From NCBI GenBank assembly GCA_900470445.1, contig UCAU01000088.1, forward strand, positions 1 to 43,347: DNA of 43,347 bases. The letters run 5' to 3'. The notes beneath the pieces were generated by a model that worked only from the letters and a program-made list of their open reading frames with translations, did no database searches and had not been told where the DNA came from. Shown here in pieces: positions 14,812-23,091 of this stretch (the first letter of the stretch is position 1; every line of letters begins with the position of its first letter). The DNA is from Hyphomicrobiales bacterium. GTDB taxonomy: Bacteria > Pseudomonadota > Alphaproteobacteria > Rhizobiales > Devosiaceae. Position numbers and translations under genes: made by a program.

Positions 14812-16177
14812 TTACGACGCCCCGCAAACCCGCCGAGGCTCGCTCGCCAATGGCATTCTGTCCTGGGCGCTGCTGGTTTTCCTGTTCCTCGTGCCCATCC
14901 CCCTGGGCAGCAATCGCCCCCCGTTCTGGGGCCTCAATGCGATGCTCATCGGCCTTGTCGCCGCGGTCTACTTCGTCACCCTCCTGCTGCGCGGCGCCTC
15001 GTTGCGCATCACCCCGCGGCAGCTCGGCCCTGCCCCGCTGATCTTTGCCGCTCTATGCCTGTTCCTGCTGCTGCAACTCACCCCGTTTGGCGCCGCCGGT
15101 CCCATCTCGGCCGCGCCCGGCGCAACCTTGCTCATGTTGCTGCGGCAACTCAGCTTTGGCTTGTTGTTTTTCCTGGTGCTGCAGGCCGCCAGCAATGGCG
15201 GCCGGGCCGAAACCATGCTGCTGGGCATGTTGGCCATTGCAGTGCTCCACGCTCTTGGCGCTCTGCTGATGCTGCGCAGCGGCGATACCACGCTGGGCTT
15301 TGCCAAATGGGCCTATCTGGGCTCGGCTACCGGCGCTTTCGTCAACCGCAACTCCTTTGCCACCTTCATGGCCTTTGGCCTGGTGCTGGCCGGGGCGCTG
15401 CTGCTGGACGCGTTGTATAAAACCCAGCGGCATGACCCAGAAGCCCCGCCAGCCGGGGGCTGGGGGCGCGTGGCCATTCTCGCTACCGCATTCTGCGCCA
15501 TCGTCGCCGCGCTCGTCGCCAGCCAATCCCGCATGGGCGTGCTCGCGGCCGGCCTGGGCCTGCTCACCGTGCTGCTCTGCGGCCTCTTCGCCCGCCGCCA
15601 GATCAACCGCTCAATCCTGTTGGGCGTAGCCGGCGCACTGCTCGTCGCCATGCTGATCGCCCTCCTCAACAGTGGCGGCCTCGTCGAACGCCTGCTGTTC
15701 AGTGAAGAATCCTGGGCCATCCGCTCCGCGCTTTACCGGCAGGTACTCGGTCTCATCGCCCAACGTCCCTGGACCGGCTTTGGCGGCGGCAGCTTCGAAG
15801 TTATCTTTCCCAGCGTGCACCAATTGCCCGTCGCCATCGACCGCGTCTGGGACAAGGCCCACAACACCTATCTCACGCTTTGGGTCGAACTGGGCCTGCT
15901 CGCCGGCACCGCCATGCTTGTCCTCTTGGGCCTCCTCGGCTGGCGCCTGCTCCGCGCCCTGCGCCGTACACCGGCCCGCTGGCTGCCGCTATCGACGGCC
16001 CTGGGCGCCCTGATGGTGGCGGCCAGCCATTCGCTGGTCGATTTCAGCCTCGAAATTCAGGCCGTGGCGTTCTGGTTTATGGCGCTACTCGCCATCGGGC
16101 TGGCGCAGGCCGTGGACAAATCGCAGGAGCCACTGCCATTTTCGGCTCAGCGCCAGATGAATGGCGATGGCTCCTAA
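14801..16177 (+). CDS. O-antigen ligase/polymerase-like (Wzy_C) membrane protein
   Basis: This 458-residue polytopic inner-membrane protein has about 11-12 hydrophobic helices. The Wzy_C-type signature is present: SATGAFVNRNSFATF early in the central part, and the large periplasmic loop with RSALYRQVLGLIAQRPWTGFGGGSFEVIFP and DKAHNTYLTLWVELG (the H-N and E-x-G positions). Such proteins polymerise lipid-linked repeat units or ligate them to an acceptor. Which reaction occurs cannot be told from sequence. The start is taken at ATG 14801 inside the end of the upstream gene, and an ATG at 14777 is in frame. It is convergent with the phosphatase gene, sharing four bases. Confidence 0.85.
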   Translation: MAADYDAPQTRRGSLANGILSWALLVFLFLVPIPLGSNRPPFWGLNAMLIGLVAAVYFVTLLLRGASLRITPRQLGPAPLIFAALCLFLLLQLTPFGAAGPISAAPGATLLMLLRQLSFGLLFFLVLQAASNGGRAETMLLGMLAIAVLHALGALLMLRSGDTTLGFAKWAYLGSATGAFVNRNSFATFMAFGLVLAGALLLDALYKTQRHDPEAPPAGGWGRVAILATAFCAIVAALVASQSRMGVLAAGLGLLTVLLCGLFARRQINRSILLGVAGALLVAMLIALLNSGGLVERLLFSEESWAIRSALYRQVLGLIAQRPWTGFGGGSFEVIFPSVHQLPVAIDRVWDKAHNTYLTLWVELGLLAGTAMLVLLGLLGWRLLRALRRTPARWLPLSTALGALMVAASHSLVDFSLEIQAVAFWFMALLAIGLAQAVDKSQEPLPFSAQRQMNGDGS

Positions 16178-16950
16178 GTCTGAATGATCCGGAACCGGCT
16201 ATCCCGGCCCAGCCGGATCGCCGTCAGTCGGCCGGTCGCAAAACACGCCGTGTCGATGCAAACGCGATGGTTCTTGAGCACCGGCCTATCCCCCGGCGTA
16301 TGCCCATGCACCACCAGTTCACCGCCACTTGGGACGTCATCCTCGTCATTTGGCCGCAGCCATTGCAGATCGCGTTCCGCCTGCCGCTCCAGCGCCACGC
16401 CGGGCCGCAGGCCGGCGTGAACGAACACGATGCCCGGCAGCGCCAGCGCAATCGGCAATTCAGCCAGAAAATCCAGATGTACCTGCGGAATATGCGCCCG
16501 CAACACGCCACGCAATTGCCCTGACCGCAGCCCGGCCAGGCGCGAGGGGTCCATCCCATAGGAGCGCAATGTCGTATCCGCACCCAGGTCAAGCCAATCG
16601 TCCAGCCACCGCGGCACGGCGAGGCAGTCGAGCAGCATTTCCTCGTGATTGCCCGCCAGGCATATGCGCTCGAATCCGGCCGGCGGCGGCGCCAGCAGGT
16701 GGTCCAGCACTCCCGCCGCATTCGGCCCCCGGTCGATATAGTCGCCCAGCGTCACGATCAACTTGTTCCCGGGATAGGCGCTGGCATCTGCCACGATCGA
16801 GCGTTCGATATCGATCAATTGCCGCAAGCAGCCGTGAATATCGCCGATAGCGTAGATGGCGACCGGCCACTCGGCGCGCCGCAACCTGGCCCGGCGTATG
16901 CCGCGTATTCGCGTCTGCCCGACAAGCCGCGATTTCAAACTCGACAGCAC
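16174..16950 (-). CDS. PPP-family metallophosphoesterase (serine/threonine phosphatase-like)
   Basis: This 258-residue protein carries all metal-ligand motifs of calcineurin-like phosphatases: GDIHG (residues 36-40), GDYIDRGP (69-76), GNHE (100-103), a histidine in FVHAGL and GHTP near the C-terminus. The order and spacing fit bacterial PPP phosphatases (PrpA/PrpB or ApaH-like), which remove phosphate from proteins or dinucleotides. The start is a GTG at 16950. The first 28 residues are basic and may be dispensable. The gene is divergent from the ExoP-like tyrosine kinase gene (423 bases between) and convergent with the Wzy-like gene. A role in reversing kinase action is possible but unproven. 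Confidence 0.85.
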   Translation of the reverse strand: MLSSLKSRLVGQTRIRGIRRARLRRAEWPVAIYAIGDIHGCLRQLIDIERSIVADASAYPGNKLIVTLGDYIDRGPNAAGVLDHLLAPPPAGFERICLAGNHEEMLLDCLAVPRWLDDWLDLGADTTLRSYGMDPSRLAGLRSGQLRGVLRAHIPQVHLDFLAELPIALALPGIVFVHAGLRPGVALERQAERDLQWLRPNDEDDVPSGGELVVHGHTPGDRPVLKNHRVCIDTACFATGRLTAIRLGRDSRFRIIQT

Positions 16951-17085
16951 AAGGCACCCATCGCCAATTAATCAAATCTTAAGGATCGGGATGAGCCTCC
17001 CTGCCACGCCGCAAGTCAAGTTGATCATGAAAATCGTCTTCAACTTCTGAGTAACCGTTGCATAAACGTCGCTCATAGAGCGAAT

Positions 17086-17101
17086 TTATTGAGTTCAATA
17101 A
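17086..17101. promoter_or_regulatory. Dyad TTATTGA-GT-TCAATAA, candidate operator
   Basis: A perfect 7-2-7 inverted repeat lies 270-290 bases upstream of the ExoP-like gene, in the 423-base AT-rich intergenic stretch 16951-17373. The stretch holds no credible gene. An AATAATTC octamer overlaps its end (17097-17104). Confidence 0.4.
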
Positions 17102-17166
17102 TTCAACGTGTATCTGATAAACGGCAAAACTATTTGTTGTTTAGCAAAATTTTCTATTTGAAAGCC

Positions 17167-17231
17167 AATCCAAATCAGAACAAGTGCTAAAATCCAAGAA
17201 TCCAAGTCCACACGGACCAGCGGTTTGGATT
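17167..17231. promoter_or_regulatory. Cluster of AATCCAA/TTGGATT heptamers upstream of the ExoP-like gene
   Basis: AATCCAA occurs at 17167-17173, 17191-17197 and 17199-17205, and its complement TTGGATT at 17225-17231. The second and third copies form an exact tandem of AATCCAAG. Four copies in 65 bases in front of the polysaccharide operon look like binding sites for a regulator. No clear -35/-10 pair could be assigned between here and the start at 17374. Confidence 0.4.
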
Positions 17232-17373
17232 TAACTACGTCCAAACAAAAGTCATCTCCATCGGCAGTCTTCTAGCCACGCGGCCAAAACTGAGTATAGA
17301 ATGTCCAGATAATCAGTGCTGATCCCCAAGTACGGCCCTGAGCGTTTCTTTGTTTGTTTAGTCTCGGTGGCGC

Positions 17374-19518
17374 ATGGAAGATCAAGAGTTTAGCCTGCGC
17401 AGCGTTCTGGGCACGTTGAGGCGGCAGCTATGGGTCATCGTTGCGACCATGGTGGTGATCGTCGGCCTGTCGGCCCTGGTCATCCTGTCCCTCACTCCGG
17501 AATATCAGGCCACGACCCTCGTATTGGTCGATCCATCCGACAAGAACCTGCTTGATCCGAGCAGTTCCTCCTCCAGCGCCGCATCGGAAAATGCGCGGGT
17601 CGAAAGCGAAGTGTCGATCGCCAAGGCCGAGAGCACGCTCGATATGGTGCTCAAGGACGCCAAGCTGATCGACGATCCCGAATTCATGCCGACGCCGGGC
17701 CTGCGCGAACAAGTGCTCACCCTGTTGCGCCTCGCGCCCGCCGAGGAATTCACCCCCGAAGAGCGGCAGAAAATCGCCACGTCCAAGCTCAAGAACGCCA
17801 TCATCATCGAGCGGCAGGGCCTAACTTATCTCATCACCATTTCGGCCAACGCCAACAGCCCGGCCAAGGCCGCGCTGCTCGCCAATACCATGGCCAGTAT
17901 GTATATCCGCGCCCAGCTGCAATCCAAGGTCAACAGCGTCTTGGCCGGCCGCGACATCATGCAGGATCGCGTCGCCGAGACCCGCTCCGGCCTGGTCAAT
18001 TCCGAACAGGCCTTCAACGATTTCATCCTCTCCAGCGCCGAGAGCATCGCCAAGGAGACCGGCCGCACCGATCTCGATGCGATGCGGCTTGAGCTTGAGC
18101 AGATCACCAAAGGCAATGATGCTGCCGCCTCGCAACTGAGCCTGGCCGAAACGGGCCTCGCCCAAAACAACTGGGCTCAGGTGGCCGATGCCCTGGGGAC
18201 CCAGTCGCTCAAGGAAATTCGCGACCGCCAGACCGCGATCGAAACCCAGCTTGCCGATCTCGTCGACGGCTCGGAAACTGCCGATGCCCTGCGCGCCCAA
18301 TTGCTCGGGCTGGTGGATGATTTCCGCGCCCAGGCTTCTGCGGAGCTAGAGCGGCTGCGCCAGCAGATTGCCGATGACCGGGCCCGCCAGGCCGATATGC
18401 AATTGCAGCTCCGCTCCAGCATTCTCACCAGCAGCCTGCCGCCCGAAGTGCTGGCCACCATGTATGAATTGCAGCAGAACGCTGAAATTTCCCGCACGCA
18501 ATACCAGCAGATGCTGTCGCGCCTCCGCGATATCGAGGCCCAGGCCTATCTGCAGCTTGCCGATAGCCGCATTGTGTCGCTGGCCACCCCGCCCTCCAAT
18601 CCCGCCTTTCCCAATACGCGCTTCCTGCTGGTGCTATCGGCCCTCATTGCCCTGCTGGTCGGTATCGCCCTCGCCTTCTTCCGCGAGCATTTTGTCGGCG
18701 GCGTCGTCAGCCCCGATCAACTCCAGGATATTGCCCGCACCGCAGTGGTCACCAGCGTGCCCAGCCAGCGCAAGCTCGGCAAATCCATCGCGGGCAAGCC
18801 AATCGAGAGCATCACGGAATTTATCGTCGCCCAGCCCTATTCCGGCTTTGCCGAAGCCATCAGGCGCATCATGATCAGCACCGACCAGGCGCTGCGCCGC
18901 GTCCGGGGCAGCGACCTGTCCGATGCGGCGTCCATCATCATGGTCACCTCCGCCAATGCCGGCGAGGGCAAGACCACCATCGCCGTGTCGTTGGCCCGCG
19001 CCTATGCCGAATCCGGCAAATCCACCATCCTGATCGACGCCGATTTGCGCCGCCCCAATGTCCATAAGGAACTGGGTATCGAGCCGTCCGACGCCCTGGC
19101 GCGCTATCTCAACCAGGCCCGCATGCCCGATGATCTGTCCACCGTGATGATCACCGACGTGGCCACCCGCGCAAAGGTGGTCATCGGCAGCCCGCCGGGC
19201 GGCGCGCCCAGCGGACAAGTGGTCTCCGGCGAGCGTTTCTCCCGCCTGCTGAACAATGCCAGCCGCCTGTTTGACGTGGTCATCATCGACACCCCGCCGG
19301 TCGGCGCCATCGTCGACGCGCTCTACCTGTCGCAATATGTCGACATCATCCTGGCCGTCGTCCGCTATGGCGTAACCTCGCAGCGCGATGTCCGCTCCAC
19401 CCTGCGCGAGCTTGGCGAGGCCAAGCAGGATCATGCCGAAATCGTCGCCGTGCTGAATGCGCAGCCGCAGTCACGCTCGGAAAACAAGCGCCGCTTCGGC
19501 AATTACTACACCCAATGA
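17374..19518 (+). CDS. ExoP-like polysaccharide co-polymerase / bacterial tyrosine kinase
   Basis: This 714-residue inner-membrane protein controls chain length and export of exopolysaccharide. The N-terminal Wzz domain has TM1 at about residues 17-35 and the family's DPSDKNLLDP strand. A long periplasmic coiled-coil-rich section (about 190-410) includes LVDDFRAQASAELERLRQQ, and TM2 lies at about 415-437. The cytoplasmic BY-kinase has Walker A ANAGEGKTT (K533), Walker A' ILIDADLRRP (D555, D557) and Walker B VVIIDTPP (D639). The C-terminal tail ends GNYYTQ, so only two adjacent tyrosines are available for autophosphorylation, fewer than in Wzc. It is followed 44 bases later by a Wzy-like gene in the same operon. 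Confidence 0.92.
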   Translation: MEDQEFSLRSVLGTLRRQLWVIVATMVVIVGLSALVILSLTPEYQATTLVLVDPSDKNLLDPSSSSSSAASENARVESEVSIAKAESTLDMVLKDAKLIDDPEFMPTPGLREQVLTLLRLAPAEEFTPEERQKIATSKLKNAIIIERQGLTYLITISANANSPAKAALLANTMASMYIRAQLQSKVNSVLAGRDIMQDRVAETRSGLVNSEQAFNDFILSSAESIAKETGRTDLDAMRLELEQITKGNDAAASQLSLAETGLAQNNWAQVADALGTQSLKEIRDRQTAIETQLADLVDGSETADALRAQLLGLVDDFRAQASAELERLRQQIADDRARQADMQLQLRSSILTSSLPPEVLATMYELQQNAEISRTQYQQMLSRLRDIEAQAYLQLADSRIVSLATPPSNPAFPNTRFLLVLSALIALLVGIALAFFREHFVGGVVSPDQLQDIARTAVVTSVPSQRKLGKSIAGKPIESITEFIVAQPYSGFAEAIRRIMISTDQALRRVRGSDLSDAASIIMVTSANAGEGKTTIAVSLARAYAESGKSTILIDADLRRPNVHKELGIEPSDALARYLNQARMPDDLSTVMITDVATRAKVVIGSPPGGAPSGQVVSGERFSRLLNNASRLFDVVIIDTPPVGAIVDALYLSQYVDIILAVVRYGVTSQRDVRSTLRELGEAKQDHAEIVAVLNAQPQSRSENKRRFGNYYTQ

Positions 19519-19562
19519 TCAGGCGCGCCCCTCCAGTCACGGCAATCGAGCGGGGCTGATCC

Positions 19563-20939
19563 ATGGAAGGCTCACCCGGTCTGCCGCTCGGACTATTATT
19601 GCTCGGGGCCGGGCTGTGGGTCGCCCTCGCCTCCCTGGTGCTGCCCAGGCTGCGCGGACTGGCGCTGTTCCTCTTCCTTGCCCTGTCGGCGCGTTACCTC
19701 GTCACCTTCTTCCATGACTACACAACCCGCTCGCTTGTGGGCGGGCAAAGCCTGAATTCCTTCGTCACCCTGGGCATCACCGCCGCGGCGCTGTTCATCA
19801 CCCGCAAGGACCTGCTGCGCTACCGCGCCTTCCTGCCGGTCTTCGCCATGATCGCCGCGCTGCTGCTCAGCGGCATCTGGAACATGGAAATCGTGGGCAC
19901 CGTCAACGCCCTCATCCGCCAATTGCTGTTCCTGTCCATGATGGTGCTGGTCGCCACTGCCATCGATAGCGAGCCCAATGACGGCAGCGTCAGCAAGGCC
20001 ATGCTGGCCGCCTTCATCATCCCCCTCGCCTATCAGCTCATTTCCATCGTGCTGCGCCTGAGCAAGGCATCCGAAGGCGATGGCTCGGTCAGCTATATCG
20101 GCGGCTATGTGCATGAGGGTGTGTTCTCGGTGCTGCTGCTCACCGCCATGGTGATCATTTCCCTGTCGGCCGGGCTGAGCTGGCGGCGGCGCTCGGTCTA
20201 TCTGGCACTGATTTTCACCGCGTTGGTCTTTGCCAATTATCGCACCTCGGTGCTGGCCGGCCTGCCCATTCTGGGCATGCACCTGGTCTTCGGCAGCGCC
20301 ACCCAGGTGCGCGCCGACATGGCCAATTATGTGCGCAGCGGCGCCTTCCTGATTGCAGTCTGCCTCGGCATGTTCCTCGTTGCCCTGCTGTCCCAGCGCA
20401 TGGCCGACCTGGGCACGGTATTTTCCGCCGGCGGCGGCCTCATCAAGCCGCCATCCGAATTTGCCGCCGACGATCGTGGCTTGCTCTCGGGACGCATCCT
20501 GATCTGGAGCGACTATATCTACACCACCCTGCGCTCCGACATGTCCCACCTGGTCTTCGGCTTCGGGCCGGATTCCTGGCAGAAATCATTCTCGCTCTAC
20601 GCGCACAATGTTTTCGTGTCCTATGTCTACGAGATCGGCATCTTTGGCGTCATCGTCTACGTCTACATGCTGCTGCATTTCCTCTGGCTCGCCCTGACTG
20701 CGCGCAAGGACAAGCGCTGGCAATTGCTCGGCGCCCATCTGGCCTATGGCCTGCTCTGCATGGGCACCATGCCCACCTTCACCATTGAGGGCGTCCTGCT
20801 CTACGCGGTCATCTGCGGCTATACGGTCTATTACAACCTGTCCCAGCGCGTAAAAACCAAGTTCATCATGCCGGCCAACCTGCGCCGCCCGATGCGCCGC
20901 AGCAAACCCCACGCCCTACCCGTCCGCCGCGCCAACTAG
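19563..20939 (+). CDS. Second O-antigen ligase/polymerase-like membrane protein (Wzy/ExoQ type)
   Basis: This 458-residue protein has about 11 transmembrane helices. It shows the polymerase-type periplasmic loop: FANYRTSVLAG, SGRILIWSDYIYTTLR, HLVFGFGPDSW and YAHNVFVSYVYEIGIFG (the H-N and E-x-G pattern). The Arg-rich C-terminus (LRRPMRRSKPHALPVRR) is cytoplasmic. Located directly after the ExoP-like kinase/co-polymerase, it most likely polymerises the repeat units whose chain length that protein governs. It differs clearly from the other Wzy_C protein at 14801-16177. The ATG at 19563 follows GGGGCTGATCC. A REP-like repeat lies 11-40 bases after its stop. Confidence 0.85.
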   Translation: MEGSPGLPLGLLLLGAGLWVALASLVLPRLRGLALFLFLALSARYLVTFFHDYTTRSLVGGQSLNSFVTLGITAAALFITRKDLLRYRAFLPVFAMIAALLLSGIWNMEIVGTVNALIRQLLFLSMMVLVATAIDSEPNDGSVSKAMLAAFIIPLAYQLISIVLRLSKASEGDGSVSYIGGYVHEGVFSVLLLTAMVIISLSAGLSWRRRSVYLALIFTALVFANYRTSVLAGLPILGMHLVFGSATQVRADMANYVRSGAFLIAVCLGMFLVALLSQRMADLGTVFSAGGGLIKPPSEFAADDRGLLSGRILIWSDYIYTTLRSDMSHLVFGFGPDSWQKSFSLYAHNVFVSYVYEIGIFGVIVYVYMLLHFLWLALTARKDKRWQLLGAHLAYGLLCMGTMPTFTIEGVLLYAVICGYTVYYNLSQRVKTKFIMPANLRRPMRRSKPHALPVRRAN

Positions 20940-20949
20940 TCCTCAAAAG

Positions 20950-20980
20950 ACCTCATGGTGAGCCTGTCGAACCACGAGGT
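20950..20980. repeat. REP-like inverted repeat (GAGCCTGTCGAA family)
   Basis: ACCTCATGGT and ACCACGAGGT form a stem with one mismatch around GAGCCTGTCGA. The core GAGC-(C/T)-TGTCGAA is a common extragenic repeat core in alphaproteobacteria (established pattern; copy number not visible here). It sits between two convergent genes (stop at 20939, stop at 21001), where it could end both transcripts. Confidence 0.7.
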
Positions 20981-21000
20981 CGAGCGAGTGAAGGACCGAG

Positions 21001-22068
21001 CTACGCCAACGGCGCTTCCACCGTCTTCGCAACGCCCTCGCTACGCGGCTTCTTGCTCTTGTCGATGCCCAGGAACAACAGCGCGGTAACGCTGTTCTTG
21101 ATCGCCAGATGCTGCACCAGTATCGGGCCGGTCAGCCCGATCAGCATGCAGGGCACGAAGAACCAGGTCGGATCGACATTGGGCAACAGCTTGAACAAGA
21201 CCGTCCGCGATCCGGCCGTGAAGATCACATGGAACAGGTAGATCACATAGGTATAGCTGCCCACCAGCACGAGGAATTTGGCATTGGGCTTGAGCAGAAA
21301 CAGGAACAGCGCGCTAGCCAGCCCCACGATCAACCGGTGCACATTGGACCAGGGCCGCGCGATCGTCACGATATCGAGGATATAGAGCAGGTTGAACGCC
21401 AGCATCCCGGCCAGGAACACCCCGGCGGCAACTGTCAGCCAGCGCGGCAGATCCCCGAGGTCCGCCTCCCTGCGGCGACGCAGAAACGCCGCGAACAAAT
21501 GCCCGGAGTAAAAGAACGGCGCCAGATACAGCCCCTGATACATCGCCAGCACGTTGGGGTTCCAGCGCTCGAGCAGGATGAAAGCCGGCGTCAGCACCAC
21601 CAGCAGGATCAGCGCCGCCTTGTCGCTCTGCCCCTTGAGCAGGAACGACAGGATCAGCAGCGCCGTGGTCAGCACGAACATCGCCTGCAAAAACCAGAAA
21701 TGCGCGTATTGCACGAAGAAGATCGACAGGAATGGCTGCTGCTCTTCCCCGGCCAGGCTCCTCAGCACATAGTGCAGCGCGCTGACCGCCGCCATCGGGA
21801 TCAACAGCCGCCGCGCCTTGCTCAGGATCGAGCTCTGCAGCTTGTCCGAACTCAGGATCATCGCGCTCAGCACGAAGCCCGAAATGAACGCAAAGATCGC
21901 CATGCGCGAATTGTCGAGCCCGTCATTGAAAATCCGTAGCGGATGCAGGTAGTTGAGCCCCAGCCCCTCGTCCTCCGCCGATCCAACCACATGGAACGAC
22001 ACCAGCATCAGGCAGGCCATGCCCCGGATGGATTCCACATATTCAAGCCGACCGGAGCGTGTAGCCAT
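21001..22068 (-). CDS. Acyltransferase family 3 membrane protein (ExoZ-like)
   Basis: This 355-residue protein has about ten transmembrane helices. It transfers acyl groups (usually acetyl or succinyl) onto exported sugars. The family's N-terminal R-G-x-A box reads YVESIRGMACLMLVSFHVV, with the conserved histidine in FHVV, and FAFISGFVLS follows. Further helices include HFWFLQAMFVL. ExoZ, which acetylates succinoglycan, is a member. The acyl donor and target here are unknown. It is the last gene of a leftward operon (Sel1 protein, GT2, acyltransferase) with gaps of 24 and 39 bases, so modification of the polymer made by this operon is likely. Confidence 0.9.
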   Translation of the reverse strand: MATRSGRLEYVESIRGMACLMLVSFHVVGSAEDEGLGLNYLHPLRIFNDGLDNSRMAIFAFISGFVLSAMILSSDKLQSSILSKARRLLIPMAAVSALHYVLRSLAGEEQQPFLSIFFVQYAHFWFLQAMFVLTTALLILSFLLKGQSDKAALILLVVLTPAFILLERWNPNVLAMYQGLYLAPFFYSGHLFAAFLRRRREADLGDLPRWLTVAAGVFLAGMLAFNLLYILDIVTIARPWSNVHRLIVGLASALFLFLLKPNAKFLVLVGSYTYVIYLFHVIFTAGSRTVLFKLLPNVDPTWFFVPCMLIGLTGPILVQHLAIKNSVTALLFLGIDKSKKPRSEGVAKTVEAPLA

Positions 22069-22107
22069 AGCGTAGACCTCAATTGCCCGGCCTGCGCCGG
22101 CTTTGTC

Positions 22108-23067
22108 CTACCGGCGCAATGCAGTACGCAGCGCATGCGCGCCGCGGGCCGCCGTTGCACCAAGCGGGGTGGATAAAAACGACAGCGCAGCCGCCCGCAG
22201 CGCGTCGGACGAAGCGTCGAAATCGGCCCATGCCTGCCGCTGCAGCCCACCCGTGCGGGCGCTCACCAGCGCATAGTTGAAGATTTCCTGGTTCTGCATC
22301 TGCCGCAGCAGCCCCGCCACCGGCTCGGCCTCCTGCTGCGCCAGCGCCTTGATGGTCTCCACGATGCAGGGCACCGTATTGGAATAGCCGCGCTTGGTCG
22401 TCATGTTGACCGCGTCGCGATAGTAATTGGCCGTAACCTGCCCGGTATAGACCGCCGTGCCCAGATGGGCGACGCGCAGCCAGGTATCCTTGTCGCCGCC
22501 CCTGCGGCAACGCGCTTCGGGAAAGGCGCCAGCCGCCTCGAGCGCGCTGCGCCGGCACACCGTCGCCGAAGTCCAGATCGGGGAGGCATTGAGCGCCACC
22601 CAATAGCGGATCAGCGCCTCGAACGAGAGCTCGGCAATTCCGCTGCCGAGCTGGCTCGTATAGGGATCAGTGCTGCGCCGCCCATCGCCATAAATGTCTT
22701 CATAGCCCGAAAACACCGTCACCACCCGGCCGGGCGCCTCGACCGAACCGATCGCCTCCGCCACACCGGCCAGGTGATTGGGCTGCCATTCATCATCGGC
22801 ATCGAGAAACGCGATCCATTCCCCGCTCGCCAGCGCAATGCCGCGATTGCGCGCCGCATAGCCGCCCGGCCCCGGCACGTCGCGCTGCTCCAGCACCAGT
22901 TCGGCCCAGCCCAGCTTTTTCACCCATTCGAAGCCGCCATCGTTCGAGCCATCATCGACCACCACGACCTCGCGCGGCCGCCGGCTCTGCCGCATCACCG
23001 AGTTCAGCGCCCGCTCGATATGCGGCCCCTTGTTGTACAGCGGGATGACGACGGAAAAATCAGGCAT
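22108..23067 (-). CDS. Glycosyltransferase family 2 protein
   Basis: This 319-residue GT-A fold enzyme has N-terminal FSVVIPLYNKGPHIERAL, nucleotide-binding VVVVDDGSNDGG and a D-x-D-like metal site in FLDADDEW. The catalytic region continues with PGGYAARNRGIALASGEWIAF, typical of GT2 inverting transferases, and SATVCRRSALEAAGAFPE. The C-terminal 100 residues are helical with a basic tail (TALRR). There is no membrane helix, so it acts at the cytoplasmic face on a lipid-linked intermediate. Donor and linkage cannot be told. It is the middle gene of the operon with the Sel1-repeat protein upstream and the acyltransferase downstream. Confidence 0.92.
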   Translation of the reverse strand: MPDFSVVIPLYNKGPHIERALNSVMRQSRRPREVVVVDDGSNDGGFEWVKKLGWAELVLEQRDVPGPGGYAARNRGIALASGEWIAFLDADDEWQPNHLAGVAEAIGSVEAPGRVVTVFSGYEDIYGDGRRSTDPYTSQLGSGIAELSFEALIRYWVALNASPIWTSATVCRRSALEAAGAFPEARCRRGGDKDTWLRVAHLGTAVYTGQVTANYYRDAVNMTTKRGYSNTVPCIVETIKALAQQEAEPVAGLLRQMQNQEIFNYALVSARTGGLQRQAWADFDASSDALRAAALSFLSTPLGATAARGAHALRTALRR

Positions 23068-23091
23068 GAAACTCCACTTCCCTCAAAGCCC

